Origin: Hofstenia miamia
Taxonomy: Eukaryota; Xenacoelomorpha; Acoela
Assembly: GCA_004352715.1 (NCBI GenBank)
Contig: SCFE01000020.1
Location: forward strand, 734,839-798,838
Length of the DNA stretch: 64,000 nt
Direction: 5' to 3'
Below the pieces are notes generated by a model, which saw only the letters and a program-made list of their open reading frames with translations, ran no database searches and had not been told where the DNA came from. Both the position numbers and the translations under genes were made by a program. This document shows positions 1 through 11,122 of the stretch, one piece after another (position 1 is the stretch's first letter; every line of letters starts with the position of its first letter).

Positions 1-171
1 TATATATATATATATATATGCATAAAAACGAACACGTTGACGAATTATATTTGTAGTACTTTCGGTTATATTATTAGCCTTCATCTGCAAGAATACACAG
101 CGATTAAAAATAAAGTTTATATATCCTGCAATGAAATGATTGGTTAAATGATTGACAGGATTATTGAGAGC

Positions 172-1385
172 TTAGAAGAGGTGAAGTTTGATTTCGACTT
201 GATTGTTAAGTGAGGGACGAATTTCTTTGATTGCAATTGCTTCGGCTACCTTTGAAGATTTATGACAGATTATGACTGAAAAATTAGATGAAGTGGCGGC
301 ATGGCTTTGATGATGGAAGAAGACTTCTAAGCGAAAATGACCGTAGAGATGTTCTCGGATTCTGGTTTGAAGATGGCTTCTAGTCTCTCCTATGTATAAG
401 TGCTTACACTTATGACATTGATATTTATAAACAAGAGAAGAGCGTAGAGACATTGGAATGGGATCTTTGTTTGAAAAGATGTTGCTTGTTTTGAATGATT
501 GAAAGAAAAGCTTGATTTGAGTTGAAGTAAATTTCTTGTTGAGATTTTTTACTGAGGCTTCGAGATTTTTTAAAAAACTAGCTATATAGGGAATTTTCCA
601 ATAAATTGACTTTTTTCACAAAGTGCAGTTTGAGGCGATAGATTAAAGGCAGCATTAGATGAGCAATGAAGAACATTGTCAGGATAACCATTTTGGCGGA
701 GATTTTGAAAGATTGTATCAAAATCTTCAGTTACTTTTTGATAAGAAGATGATAGGCGGACAGCTCGGGAAAATAAGTTACAAGGAATAGATAACTTATA
801 TTTTTCAGAACAGTAGGAATTGAAGGGGATATATAACCAGTGTTTGAGGGTTTAATGTAGAGAGAAGCTTCAAATGAAGACGAATATCGGTGAAGAGAAA
901 CATCAAGGAAATTGAGATGACCATTGGTTTCTGTTTCTTGAGTAAAATGAATTGAAGGAAGGAATGAGTTGAGGAAGTGAAGAAATTCGTCAGCTTGATT
1001 TTGATTGTCTATTAGAGAAAAGATATCGTCGATGTATCGCACGTAGAATGAAGGAAGATTACTTGTAGAGAATTTTGATTCAATGATGTCCATAGCAAAG
1101 TTGGGAATGTTGGGCCTAGGGGCGATCCATAGCCATACCATGGTGCTGCTGATAAAGTTCATTGTTGAAAGAGAAAATAATATCTGATGAAGCGAAGTGA
1201 AGTAACTTTCGAAGAGTAGAATTATCAAAGGGAAAAAGATCTGAAGGCATAAGACTAATAATATGATCGATGTTTTGGAGATAGGAATTGAAGTGAAAAG
1301 ACTTTAGACGTCGTGGCTGACCATGATTTTATAAGAAGGATTGATATCTTTGATTTTTGCGAGGAAATCAAATGTGTCTTCTAAA
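172..1385 (-). pseudogene. Penelope-like element: RT plus GIY-YIG endonuclease, frameshifted
   Basis: Read on the minus strand this is the C-terminal two thirds of a Penelope-like retroelement protein. From about 1380 down, one frame gives a 'SLFTSIPI' finger motif. Next come an 'AMD...' version of the usual GxAMGSPLGP motif (near 1110-1150) and the catalytic 'RYIDDIF' (about 1030). The stretch 'NGHLNFLDVSLHRY' follows. After frameshifts and stops between 740 and 454 an open frame at 453-172 holds 'YKYQCHKCKHLYIGET', the Penelope version of the GIY-YIG nuclease core, and ends at a stop. In this family RT and nuclease act together in target-primed reverse transcription in the nucleus. At least three frame breaks make it non-functional. 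The N-terminus is missing at 1385, where an oppositely oriented fragment begins. Family assignment is firm; the subclade is not determined. Confidence 0.85.
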
Positions 1386-1394
1386 GTAAATGAC

Positions 1395-1463
1395 CTAGGC
1401 ATGGCTATGGGATCACCCCTAGGCCCAACATTCGCCAACTTTGCTTTAGAATTAGAGTTATGA
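1395..1463 (+). pseudogene. Penelope-like RT fragment in opposite orientation
   Basis: The plus strand encodes 'GMAMGSPLGPTFANFALE' and then stops at 1461-1463. This is the same RT palm segment that the minus-strand element next door encodes near 1110-1150, here in a cleaner form. It therefore comes from a second Penelope copy inserted or rearranged head-to-head with the first. Nothing else of that copy is recognisable further right. Confidence 0.7.
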
Positions 1464-1914
1464 TGGATTACTCAATGTAATGCAACTTACTGATACCAAT
1501 TTATGGTTTTTTGGGATTTTATATTTGAATCATCAGTCAATTTAATTTGTCAAAATGACTGAAATTACTCTATTTGAATAATTATCATGTGATAAAAGTG
1601 TGAAAAATGGTAACATTCTTTAGAATTTGTAGAGCTATTTTGGAATATGTAATTTTAATGGCTTCGATTATACATAGATACAAGTTGAGCGTGACTAAGG
1701 AAGTTATAAATTAGGTTAAAATTTCATTTTTAAATGTTTATCTTGAAAATTACAATAAGAGGCTTTCAGCTCTTTACACGGTTGAATAGCTTATTAATGT
1801 TAAATTGTTACAATTTGGCATTTGAGTTTCACTATTAAGGAAATCTCTATTAACTTCCTTATAGTTTAAATAAATTTAATAGCGATAGTTTTGTTTAAAT
1901 GAAAGCCTTAATAA
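1464..1914. other. no gene seen
   Basis: AT-rich sequence with frequent stops in all frames. No repeat or coding signal recognised. Confidence 0.6.
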
Positions 1915-3063
1915 TGTAGAATCACGCCAATCCACCATTAGTGTATCTGTTGTAGAAAAACTATTACTTTTCTCAGATAAGACAGTAAGCGGAGTTGGCA
2001 CTTTTCTAATTCTCTCCTTTACAATAAGTGTTTGGTTATTAACTTAATTTAATATGAGTGAGCCTTTCTAACTACGTAACTTACTCCAACTTATTTAGGT
2101 AAAGCAGAGAGGATGGAAGACAGGATTGACACTCGAAGGTTGACATGCATATCCAGGAACCCACAGACCAGCTGCATCTACAAATGGAGCTGCTGTTGTA
2201 ACGTAGAAACCATCGAAGGAATTGGTATGTGAATAGCAAACTCAGTGTGATGGGATTTGCGACTACTTAAGAATTTAGTGCATTGATTGGTTTTGTTATT
2301 ACGAACTTGTGTACAGAACGGATTAATGCAACCGGACTGCTTGAGTAGCTTATTATTGAGCCTTACATGTAATAACCCTACATATATCGGAATACATAAT
2401 AGCCCTTGATACATGTAAACCATCAATGCCGCCTGCAGAAAAATATCGACATGATTCAGCCTAAGGTCTACCATAAGAAACAATGATGGTGAAAAACTCC
2501 TACACCTATCCATAACCTAAGAGCACACAAGGTAACTACAGCTGTCGCCCTCCCCACTGTGGAATAGCTATTAGGAGGCTGCTCCCGCATACCTTTAACT
2601 GGATGTGGGAACCACCATACAATTACCCCAGCACTTAAGCTTTTAGCTTTCCATTAGAATATAAAATAACCTGACAAGAGAAAAGTAAATCCAACTTCAA
2701 TTCGTTCATCAATAATTATATCATTTCAATCATATTTATAGCACTTGGTAATAAACAACTAACTACTCGACTAGTACCTGTTAATCACTTCTTGTTTACA
2801 GTTTTCCCTCGTTTGATATTTCTGCTAACAATTATGCAACGTCAGCATTAATTTGACTACACTGTTTGACCATCTAACGTTTTGTCAAATACTATCGAGT
2901 ATAATTTGAATCTAATGTGACATAATCCATAAAAACTATCATGTGTGGTCAGGATGAGAGAAAAGGATGAATGAAACAAAGACTAAAAATATTTATAATG
3001 ATTATAATGATTTAACCTTTTTCTCATCTTGACCACACATGATAATTGATGGATTATGTCACA
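1915..3063 (-). repeat. solo-like LTR of the gypsy family, minus orientation
   Basis: Read on the minus strand it runs from TGTGACATAATCC (3063) to GATTCTACA (1915). These are the same two termini as the 1311-bp LTR at 13399-14709, which directly follows a polypurine tract. Most of the interior (about 1915-2900) aligns with that LTR and with the fragments at 25490-26247 and 28390-29246. No matching target duplication is visible: the flanks are 'ataa' and 'attt'. The first 148 bp form a hairpin, listed separately. Because the hairpin is nearly symmetrical, 2916-3063 could alternatively be read as the start of a plus-strand LTR belonging to copy A. Confidence 0.65.
2916..3063. repeat. long hairpin with 48-bp arms
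   Basis: The left arm starts TGTGACATAATCCAT at 2916. The right arm ends ATGGATTATGTCACA at 3063. The arms are about 48-50 bp, near-perfect inverted copies (both contain CATGTGTGGTCA or its complement), around a loop of about 50 bp of AT-rich sequence. The loop is inverted relative to the corresponding part of the LTR at 14610-14709. Confidence 0.8.
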
Positions 3064-3199
3064 ATTTCATTTGTGTGTCCATAGCCAATCTAGGTGGCTT
3101 TAAACCTCAGCTCAACAAAGTTCTTATGTGTTCCCTATCCTAACTCAGTGCAAATTGTAACTGACTTAAACTCAATTTGTACCATGTATTTAATTCACT

Positions 3200-4199
3200 N
3201 NNNNNNNNNNNNNNNNNNNNNNNNNNNNNNNNNNNNNNNNNNNNNNNNNNNNNNNNNNNNNNNNNNNNNNNNNNNNNNNNNNNNNNNNNNNNNNNNNNNN
3301 NNNNNNNNNNNNNNNNNNNNNNNNNNNNNNNNNNNNNNNNNNNNNNNNNNNNNNNNNNNNNNNNNNNNNNNNNNNNNNNNNNNNNNNNNNNNNNNNNNNN
3401 NNNNNNNNNNNNNNNNNNNNNNNNNNNNNNNNNNNNNNNNNNNNNNNNNNNNNNNNNNNNNNNNNNNNNNNNNNNNNNNNNNNNNNNNNNNNNNNNNNNN
3501 NNNNNNNNNNNNNNNNNNNNNNNNNNNNNNNNNNNNNNNNNNNNNNNNNNNNNNNNNNNNNNNNNNNNNNNNNNNNNNNNNNNNNNNNNNNNNNNNNNNN
3601 NNNNNNNNNNNNNNNNNNNNNNNNNNNNNNNNNNNNNNNNNNNNNNNNNNNNNNNNNNNNNNNNNNNNNNNNNNNNNNNNNNNNNNNNNNNNNNNNNNNN
3701 NNNNNNNNNNNNNNNNNNNNNNNNNNNNNNNNNNNNNNNNNNNNNNNNNNNNNNNNNNNNNNNNNNNNNNNNNNNNNNNNNNNNNNNNNNNNNNNNNNNN
3801 NNNNNNNNNNNNNNNNNNNNNNNNNNNNNNNNNNNNNNNNNNNNNNNNNNNNNNNNNNNNNNNNNNNNNNNNNNNNNNNNNNNNNNNNNNNNNNNNNNNN
3901 NNNNNNNNNNNNNNNNNNNNNNNNNNNNNNNNNNNNNNNNNNNNNNNNNNNNNNNNNNNNNNNNNNNNNNNNNNNNNNNNNNNNNNNNNNNNNNNNNNNN
4001 NNNNNNNNNNNNNNNNNNNNNNNNNNNNNNNNNNNNNNNNNNNNNNNNNNNNNNNNNNNNNNNNNNNNNNNNNNNNNNNNNNNNNNNNNNNNNNNNNNNN
4101 NNNNNNNNNNNNNNNNNNNNNNNNNNNNNNNNNNNNNNNNNNNNNNNNNNNNNNNNNNNNNNNNNNNNNNNNNNNNNNNNNNNNNNNNNNNNNNNNNNN
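3200..4199. other. scaffold gap, 1000 N
   Basis: Exactly 1000 N, so its true size is unknown. The gap removes whatever gag, protease and RT sequence copy A had. Any reading frame drawn across it is meaningless. Confidence 0.95.
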
Positions 4200-6317
4200 T
4201 CAATTAGATAACATAAAAAATGAATTGAGCAGGATGCCATCACTGAATACACCCGACTATGACAAGGAATTTATCCTTGATCGCGATGCAAGTAACGTTG
4301 CAATAGGAGCATGCCTAGGTCAGATAAAGGATGGCAAAGAAGTGTTTATACAGTTCTTCAGTGGTAAACTGAAACAGAGTGAAGAAAATTATGGCTCAAC
4401 GAAATTGGAAATGTTGGCACTAGTCGAAAGTATAAAGAAATTTCATTATTTTTTAACAGGGCAAACCTTTAAAGTGAGAACTGATAATAGTGGATTAGCA
4501 TGGCTTAATAAGTTTTTGGGCGATAAATCGTCAATTGTATCGTGATGGATTGAATATTTAAACGAGTTTAGATTTACAATAGAACATCAGAAAGGAACGT
4601 TACATAAAAACGCAGATTTTTGGACAGCATTGCCAGAATATCAGAGAGATTTGGAAAAAGTGGATGGTGAAAAGAAACAATTTCAGTTCATGTCGCAAAA
4701 CAAGTATGCCGAACTACCCAATATTAATAAGGACAAGAAAGGAAATACAATCATGCCAATAATAATTAATGAGGAAATAACTGAAAAAGACATAGTTGAA
4801 AAACAAAAAACCGACATAATCCTGAGAGATATACGAGACAAAATGAATGATGACAATTGGATGTTGGGAAAGGAAGCCAGGAGTTACTTCCAAAGATATA
4901 AGTGGAAATTAAATAGAAACAGACTGTTGTACATAGAGGGAAAAACGCTGAGAAAAGCAATCCCCGAATATTATAAAAGGGAATTTGTTCAAAAGATACA
5001 TGAAAATGGACATTTGAGCATAATACAGACAGAAAATACCTTTAATGCCCGGTTCATAATGACAAGTATTAGAAGAATGGTAGAAGATGTCATTAATAAG
5101 TGCAATACATGTGTTATAAATAATAAGAGCTAGTTTCCAGTACAAACTGCGCCGCTTGAAAAAATTATGGCAACAGCACCCACCGAAATTGTCCATGTAG
5201 ATCTAGAGAAATTATCTCAAGATGACGAGGGCTATCAGTACATATTGGTCTTAGTCGACAATTTTACGAAATATGCTCGAATGATACCATTAGATTCAAC
5301 AACTGCAAGAGTAGTAGCGGACAAGATCATGAAAGAATGGATTCTAAAGTTCAGACCAATGCAAACAATAATATCAGATAGGGGCATACAGTTTGAAAGT
5401 AAACTATTTGAAGAGATGCCTAAACTGATGGAAATACTAACTGAAAAGACAACAGTGTATCACCCACAAGCGAATGGTGCAGTGGAAAGATTAAATAAAA
5501 TGATGATTAAATTAATATGAGTATTAACTTCAAGAATCAGAGGCAGAGATTGGAGAGAAATATTGGAGATAGTCGAATACTTCTATAACACATCAGTGCA
5601 TTCAACAACGGGGATGACGCCATATAAGGCTATGTATGGCAGAGAAGTGGCAACGCTGATATCAATGCAATACCATACGTACTCTGAAAAGCCAGACAAT
5701 GATTATATAAGGAAGATTAAAGATCAAATAACTGGAATTCACAAAGCAATGTGTCACAACACGAAGAAATGTGTGATAAGGCAAGAAAGAAACTTCAACA
5801 AGAAGATATAAGGCGAACCACACATGGTAGGGGATAAGGTTTACGCGTACACTCTAATGAGGACACAGGACGTGAATCAAGTAAGAAAACTTAAAACACA
5901 GTGGTCAGGGCCATTCACAATCACACAAACACTACCCAATAATAACTATAAACTGAATGACGGGAGAATATTACATTTCCAAAATTAGAACAAGCAACAG
6001 TAAATATAGAGCAAGTGACTCTTGATAAAAATGCAGAAATTAAAAATATACAGGTTGATGATGGCACATATGCCAAGATGGACGACTTGGACAGTGTGCA
6101 TGAAGAAGAATTCCAAGATGAATATAGACCTGAGAAAGGGGAACCGGAAGTCGAAAGAAGAATAATGCCCCAGAGGGCAGCAAAAAATAAAACGAAATAT
6201 GCCCCCGAAATATGGGATATTAATTTAGTAACTGAATTTAGGAAATATGAAACGAATGACACAACAATCACCAATGAAATCAAGGAGAGTGAGAAGGAAG
6301 AGAACCCCGCAAACTGA
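4200..6317 (+). pseudogene. Ty3/gypsy pol, copy A: RNase H and integrase
   Basis: In frame after the gap the sequence encodes an RNase H domain: 'LDRDASNVAIGACLG', 'STKLEMLALV', 'RTDNSGLAWLNKF' and 'HKNADFW' supply the usual D, E, D and NAD positions. The integrase follows. It has an HHCC finger with 'HENGHLS' and 'CNTCVIN' near 4995-5115, a catalytic core with 'IVHVDLEKL', 'IISDRGIQFES' and 'GAVERLNK' (D, D, E), and a GPF-type C-terminus 'GDKVYAY...WSGPFTI' near 5836-5915. Four in-frame stops (4543, 5131, 5518, 5809) break the first frame. A frame change near 5980 leads into an acidic tail ending at 6317, which overlaps the start of the next ORF by about 70 bp. The element would integrate cDNA in the nucleus; this copy cannot. 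Confidence 0.9.
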
Positions 6318-9300
6318 TCGTCAACTAAAGGACATGAGGATAGCAGAGACATTGACGAGCTCCACCAGTAAAACTAGGTCTCCGCAATCCGATTGCCAAT
6401 TAAAGGGCATGATGATGAAGAATTCACCGCCTAGTAACACAAGACAAAGAGTAAGAAGAAGAGCTCCGCAGTCCGATTACCAATTAAAGGGTATGATGAC
6501 GGAGTATATGACACCAACAAATAAAAGAATAAGAATAAGAAGGAGGTCTCCTCAATCTGATTACCAAATAAAAAGTATGAGGATGGAGTTGATCAAGGAG
6601 AAATCACCCTCTACCAAATGTCAAATAAAGGGCAGGTGGGTAAATGAGGGCCATCAACAAGATACTGATCACCAATTAAAGGGCATGAGGTTGGAAATAC
6701 CAAATTATGCATACTCCCCTTTAACATCCAGTAGTACTCAATGCCAATTAAAGGGCAAAGAGGAAATAGCATCTACAAGTACTCAATGCCAATTAAAGGG
6801 CAGAGAGGAAACACCATCAATAACTATGGAGAGTTGGGAAACGCAGCTGATAAGTGATGACTCAGACATGGATACATCAGAAATACCGTCAATGAGTTCA
6901 CTCCCTACAACAATGAGCTCAGGAATATTTTCATACTGACAAACGTCCACTACACCAAAATCGTCGCGATCAGAAGAGAGGGAAAGCTGAATAACAAAAA
7001 TAGGGAAGGAGACAATTCACCCCTATTTTATAGCAAATTGCAAGATGAGATACAACTCATATGATAATTTGTCACCAGAGACAAAGAGATTGATAAGAAG
7101 CAGTACGTCCACAAAAGAGAATGAAAACTATGCAATTCAGATAGTGATTGACAAAAAGAACCGTCCTACATGCAATATGATAATAGCATACACAGGAGAG
7201 ATGAAAGAGCAATTTAATAGACCGTATTTTAAGAGTACAGTACACATGACGTTCGATGAACAATTTACTATGAAAGACGTGCAGAAGCTAACAAAGAACA
7301 GAGAAAGGATTATATCAGAATGTGAACAAGTAAACTTGGATAAAAAGCATTTCACGATAGTATACTTTGTAAAAGATAGAGAAATAGTATCAAAGAAGCT
7401 TCAGTCTAACATAGAAGAAACGCTAAAAGTAGCAAAGAAATATAAAACTAGAGTAATAATACTTGTCACACAAAAAGAAGATGAACTTCCGAAATTTATA
7501 AAAGAAATGGAAATAAAGTTGGATAACCTCTTTACGTTGAGCAGTGGCACATGTAAAATATCAGAACTCATAAAGGTGGATCTGCAAATCAACGAAATGG
7601 CTCTGTCAGAAAGAATTATGGTAGAACCAAAAATCGCGATTGATATATACTATCAGACAAGGATGATGGAGTTGTTAGGGATAACAGAAAATTTAGAAGA
7701 AACTGGAAACATATTCCTAAAGTGTAGTCTAAACCAAATGCCCGAACATTTAGAGAAAATAGCAATGGTATGGTCAGAAATCAAAGTGGACAAACCGACC
7801 CACAAAGAATGGCCAATGATCGACATACGATCACCAACAAAGAAATACCACAAAAGCACAGAAGCTATATTGTATGAAGTTAAATGTGCATACGAAATGG
7901 AAGCCAAACGAAATTTTAAAATGCAAATGCTTGAAGAGATTAATGCACCGGAGATTAGAGCAAGAACTGCGATAAGGATACTAGCGATTGCACTAACAAG
8001 TAACGAAAAATTAGTACTGCCCATGATGAGGAAGGAGCGACGACAAATAGCTCAACAAAAGAAATACGAAATAGCCGTTGCACTGATTCCCACAAATATT
8101 AAACAATGGCTGCTGCAAAATGTTGAAATATTACCGCTATCTCCCACAAAGAAGGTACAACAAAGGTTTGAAAAGCACTTCACAAGATTATTAACGCAAC
8201 AGCACATGTTGGGAAGACCGAGTGTAATAGAGCTTGCAAATAAAACAGGTATTTGTCCAAGTGAAGTTGAGATACTAACAGATGAAACCAAAAAGTATAT
8301 GTGGGGTGCAACTTCCACTACAAAACTACAAGCACTCAAATGTCAACCATGGCTTACTACACACAACCTAATGAGAAGGGAGCATGCAGAAACTCTACAA
8401 ACAATAAAAGTAGTGAAAGAGAAGAGAGTACATGAAGTGATTACGAGAGAAATAAGAAAATATTTGAAAAACTATCCCCAATGCGCATACACCAAAATCA
8501 TTAAGCGATCCGAGACAATGCAAAAAGAAGGAAAAAATTGTCCCATTGAAATCATTGAAATGGTAAGCAAAAGCAAGGAAGAGATGCAAATGGAAGAAAA
8601 GTTGTTGCAATCTACAAACATTGCTCTAACCCCCAACACGCAAAGAGTAATTGATAAGGTTAACTTAGAAAAATGGGGCAAACAAGAACCCAGCAAGCTG
8701 TCATGGGTGGATACTGATGATGAGAGGCTATTGGTAGAAATCACAGTTTGAAGAGAACGGAAAAACAACATAGTGCAGAGAATATTTGGCGAGGTCTACG
8801 AATGTGAGATGAAATCATTAATTAAATTACTGTGCACCAAGGCATTTATGAGACAAGAAATCAATGAATTATTGGAACCTCAGAACCAAATAGCAGTGGA
8901 TATTGAGTGCATTACCTCAAAAATAGTAATAAAACCTGAAATGGCACAAAGCTTGATGAAAAATGGATTAACGGACACCTTTTGGGAGAACATCAAGAAA
9001 TCCAAGAATAACTACCCTGCTACATTTGGGATGGCGACAATGGCAGATATGCAAGGTACATACAAAGCTATAGAAGAGAAAACTATGACAACAATCTTGA
9101 AATGTACGCCGCCACCAACAATTTTCATACCAATGTTGTTACTGACATGGCGATTAAAAGATAAAAAGGTAGCTAAAGCGATGTGGCATGAAGAGAATAC
9201 TTATGTTAACAATAGACAAGCAGCAGAGAAAATTGTTAATGATGAGGGTTATAAAAAATCGAAAGAACTCCTATTAAAGAACGATAACAAGGAGAGGATT

Positions 9301-9974
9301 TTTATAGAAGGACAAGTAATGCCATATGATCTGTACAAGGAAGGAGAACCGATATATAAGCAGATCAAGAAAGTCCGCAATGAAATTGAAAAGTGATCTA
9401 CAAAAACAGTAATACTGTTTTCAGGAATCAACGACATTGTATGGGGAGAACTTTGGAGCTCACAGTATCGGTATTACAATGTAATGCAAAGAGTAGAGAT
9501 TATTACTATGGTGAGACTAGGAAAAAACGAACCAGAAAACATCAGTGAAGAAGAAGTGATAGAAAATATAAGTGCTTTCTACAACAAAGCATCAATATCA
9601 AAATCATTAAGATCAACATACAAATTCTTTTATCTGAACACAACAATTCATCCTGATCTAGCACATACAAGTAGAATCAATGCAATCATGACACTGATGA
9701 TAGCAATAAAAGGAATGAAACTGTATCAAAGACATTATGAAATATTTAAAGAAAAACTGAACGAACTACACAGCATGTGCACGATATCAAAGTCCTTGAA
9801 GAATCCGTCGTTTCTAAAACACAAAAAGATGTTAACTACAGAGAAAGATGTCGTGTTGAAAATCACTAAAGAAGAGTTGTATGAGAAGACTAGCTGGGGA
9901 TGAAAAAAGCAAATGATATTATTAAGAAGGCAGCAGAAATGGTACACAGAGAATGAGTGGTCATCCTTAATTAG
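6247..9974 (+). pseudogene. long 3' ORF of gypsy element, copy A (function unknown)
   Basis: Downstream of integrase, one frame runs from an ATG at 6247 that overlaps the pol end to 9903. It is interrupted by a few stops (6937, about 6988, 8749, 9394); an indel near 9901 shifts the last part, which stops at 9972-9974. Copy B on the other strand has sense codons at each of the stop positions I compared, so the ancestral ORF was probably one protein of about 1,240 residues. It begins with a Q-L-K-G repeat region, continues with a charged, mostly helical-looking segment rich in K, E and I, and near 9418 has 'TVILFSGINDIVWGELW'. I see no signal peptide, transmembrane segment or furin-type site, so it does not resemble an env protein. 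The polypurine tract and LTR start follow immediately. I do not recognise the family. Confidence 0.75.
6318..6803 (+). repeat. irregular array of eight Q-L-K-G units
   Basis: Eight copies of a 16-bp core close to TGCCAATTAAAGGGCA start near 6319, 6394, 6478, 6562, 6627, 6667, 6741 and 6787. Spacing is irregular, about 40-85 bp. Each encodes Q-(L/I)-K-(G/D/S), usually as 'DYQLKGMM' or 'QCQLKGKE'. The core is an imperfect palindrome (TGCC...GGCA), so it could act as a DNA or RNA site as well as a peptide repeat. At least four units are present in copy B, near 17557, 17605, 17675 and 17727. Confidence 0.8.
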
Positions 9975-9980
9975 CCATGC

Positions 9981-9991
9981 TGGAGGGGGAG
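9981..9991 (+). promoter_or_regulatory. polypurine tract of copy A
   Basis: TGGAGGGGGAG lies directly before the LTR start TGTGACATAATCC at 9992. A polypurine tract primes plus-strand synthesis in LTR elements. The same arrangement (CTCCCCCTCCA, then the LTR) is seen in copy B at 14710-14720. Confidence 0.75.
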
Positions 9992-10020
9992 TGTGACATA
10001 ATCCATCAATTTTCATGTGT
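9992..10020 (+). repeat. start of the 3' LTR of copy A, cut by a 4-N gap
   Basis: TGTGACATAATCCATCAA matches the LTR starts at 14709 (minus strand) and 3063 (minus strand). It runs for 29 bp into NNNN at 10021-10024, after which an unrelated internal gypsy sequence begins. The rest of the LTR is missing from the assembly. Confidence 0.7.
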
Positions 10021-10151
10021 NNNNTTTGATGGATCAACAAATGGGTAACACCTCACCCGCAGTTTACTAAGCATCCCTTAGCAGTGATTAAACACGGCGT
10101 AACAAGCTAGGTGGAGGATGTTACATTAATGCATCAGGAGAATATATCAAT

Positions 10152-11122
10152 ATGAAAGGAATGATAAATGCAGTACAGATGAGAATTGAGAACACAACAT
10201 TTGAAGAATCTCTATTGGTGGTGGACACACACAACAACCTGTTGCCATATGAAGTCATCTTAGGTGACGATTTTTTGACAAAAAATGGATGTGTCATTAA
10301 CTATGCCAACAGAACTATAAAGGTAAGAGAGAAAGAAATGGAGATCAAAGAAGAACAAGGGAAGCAGAAAACAATCACATTTCAACTGCAGGAAGATGCA
10401 CACAATTGAAACTGAGGACACAGTAACAGCTGACATAATGCTATATGACAATAAAAGCATCAACACCAAAAGAGCAGTGATGCTGCCAGGTGTTTGCACA
10501 ATTAAGCATGGAAAGGGAAAAATACTGATCTTTAATGCTACAAATAGGAATTTTAACTTAAAGAAATCTCAAATAAGAATATATTGAAAGTACATCAAAT
10601 ATAATATCAGACTCATCTGGAAGGCAATTGGAGATGACGGTGGAGCAAGTAATTTGCATGGTTGACTCAAGGACTTGCAAATGAAAACAGATAGTACTCC
10701 ACATGGCCAACTCAAGGGCGAGTGGATGAACAATATCAAAGTTGCGAGTACTTCCAAAGGCGACTCAAGGGCATTGGGATGAAAGCAGAATAAGAACACC
10801 TGAAATAAATAAAGAAGACTACCCACATTTGGAATAACAGGAGATCACACAATTAAGGAAATTGTTGGAAAAACACAATATATATTAAACTATGGAGAGA
10901 TAAGCAAGAAACACAGAATAGTCACAACAACAGACAAACTGATCAAGCTACCAGTCAGAAGTGTACCTGAACAGATGAAAAATGAATACAATCACATATT
11001 GGAAGAACTAATTGACAACAAAATTATCCGCCCAAGCAAGAGCCCATATGCAGCAACAAACATATTCGTGAATGTTACAATACTACCTGTTCAAATAAAT
11101 GAAGAAATAACAGAAATCTTAG
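10152..11122 (+). pseudogene. older Ty3/gypsy remnant: protease end and RT start
   Basis: The frame at 10152-10409 contains 'LLPYEVILGDDFL' and 'VINYANRTI', the C-terminal part of a retropepsin; the DTG/DSG site itself is not visible. A frame shift leads to a linker at 10396-10587. Between about 10620 and 10790 there are degenerate Q-L-K-G-like units ('RQLEMT', 'HGQLKGEWM', 'RRLKGIGM'). From about 10840 to 11075 the RT N-terminus is clear: 'LPVRSVPEQMK' and 'IIRPSKSPYAATN'. It then jumps to 'ILPVQINEEITEI', which matches the linker between RNase H and integrase in copy A (about 4750). Most of RT and RNase H are thus deleted. The mini LTR element at 11123 interrupts it. Confidence 0.75.

Noticed and set aside
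3094-4545. Long ORF across the 1000-N gap, and similar ones at 17.6-18.9, 56.1-57.1 and 58.8-60.2 kb
   Set aside because: The frames exist only because N has no stops. Only the RNase H part after 4200 is real.
7653-8024. Minus-strand ORFs inside copy A
   Set aside because: Antisense shadows of the plus-strand 3' ORF, with no motif of their own.
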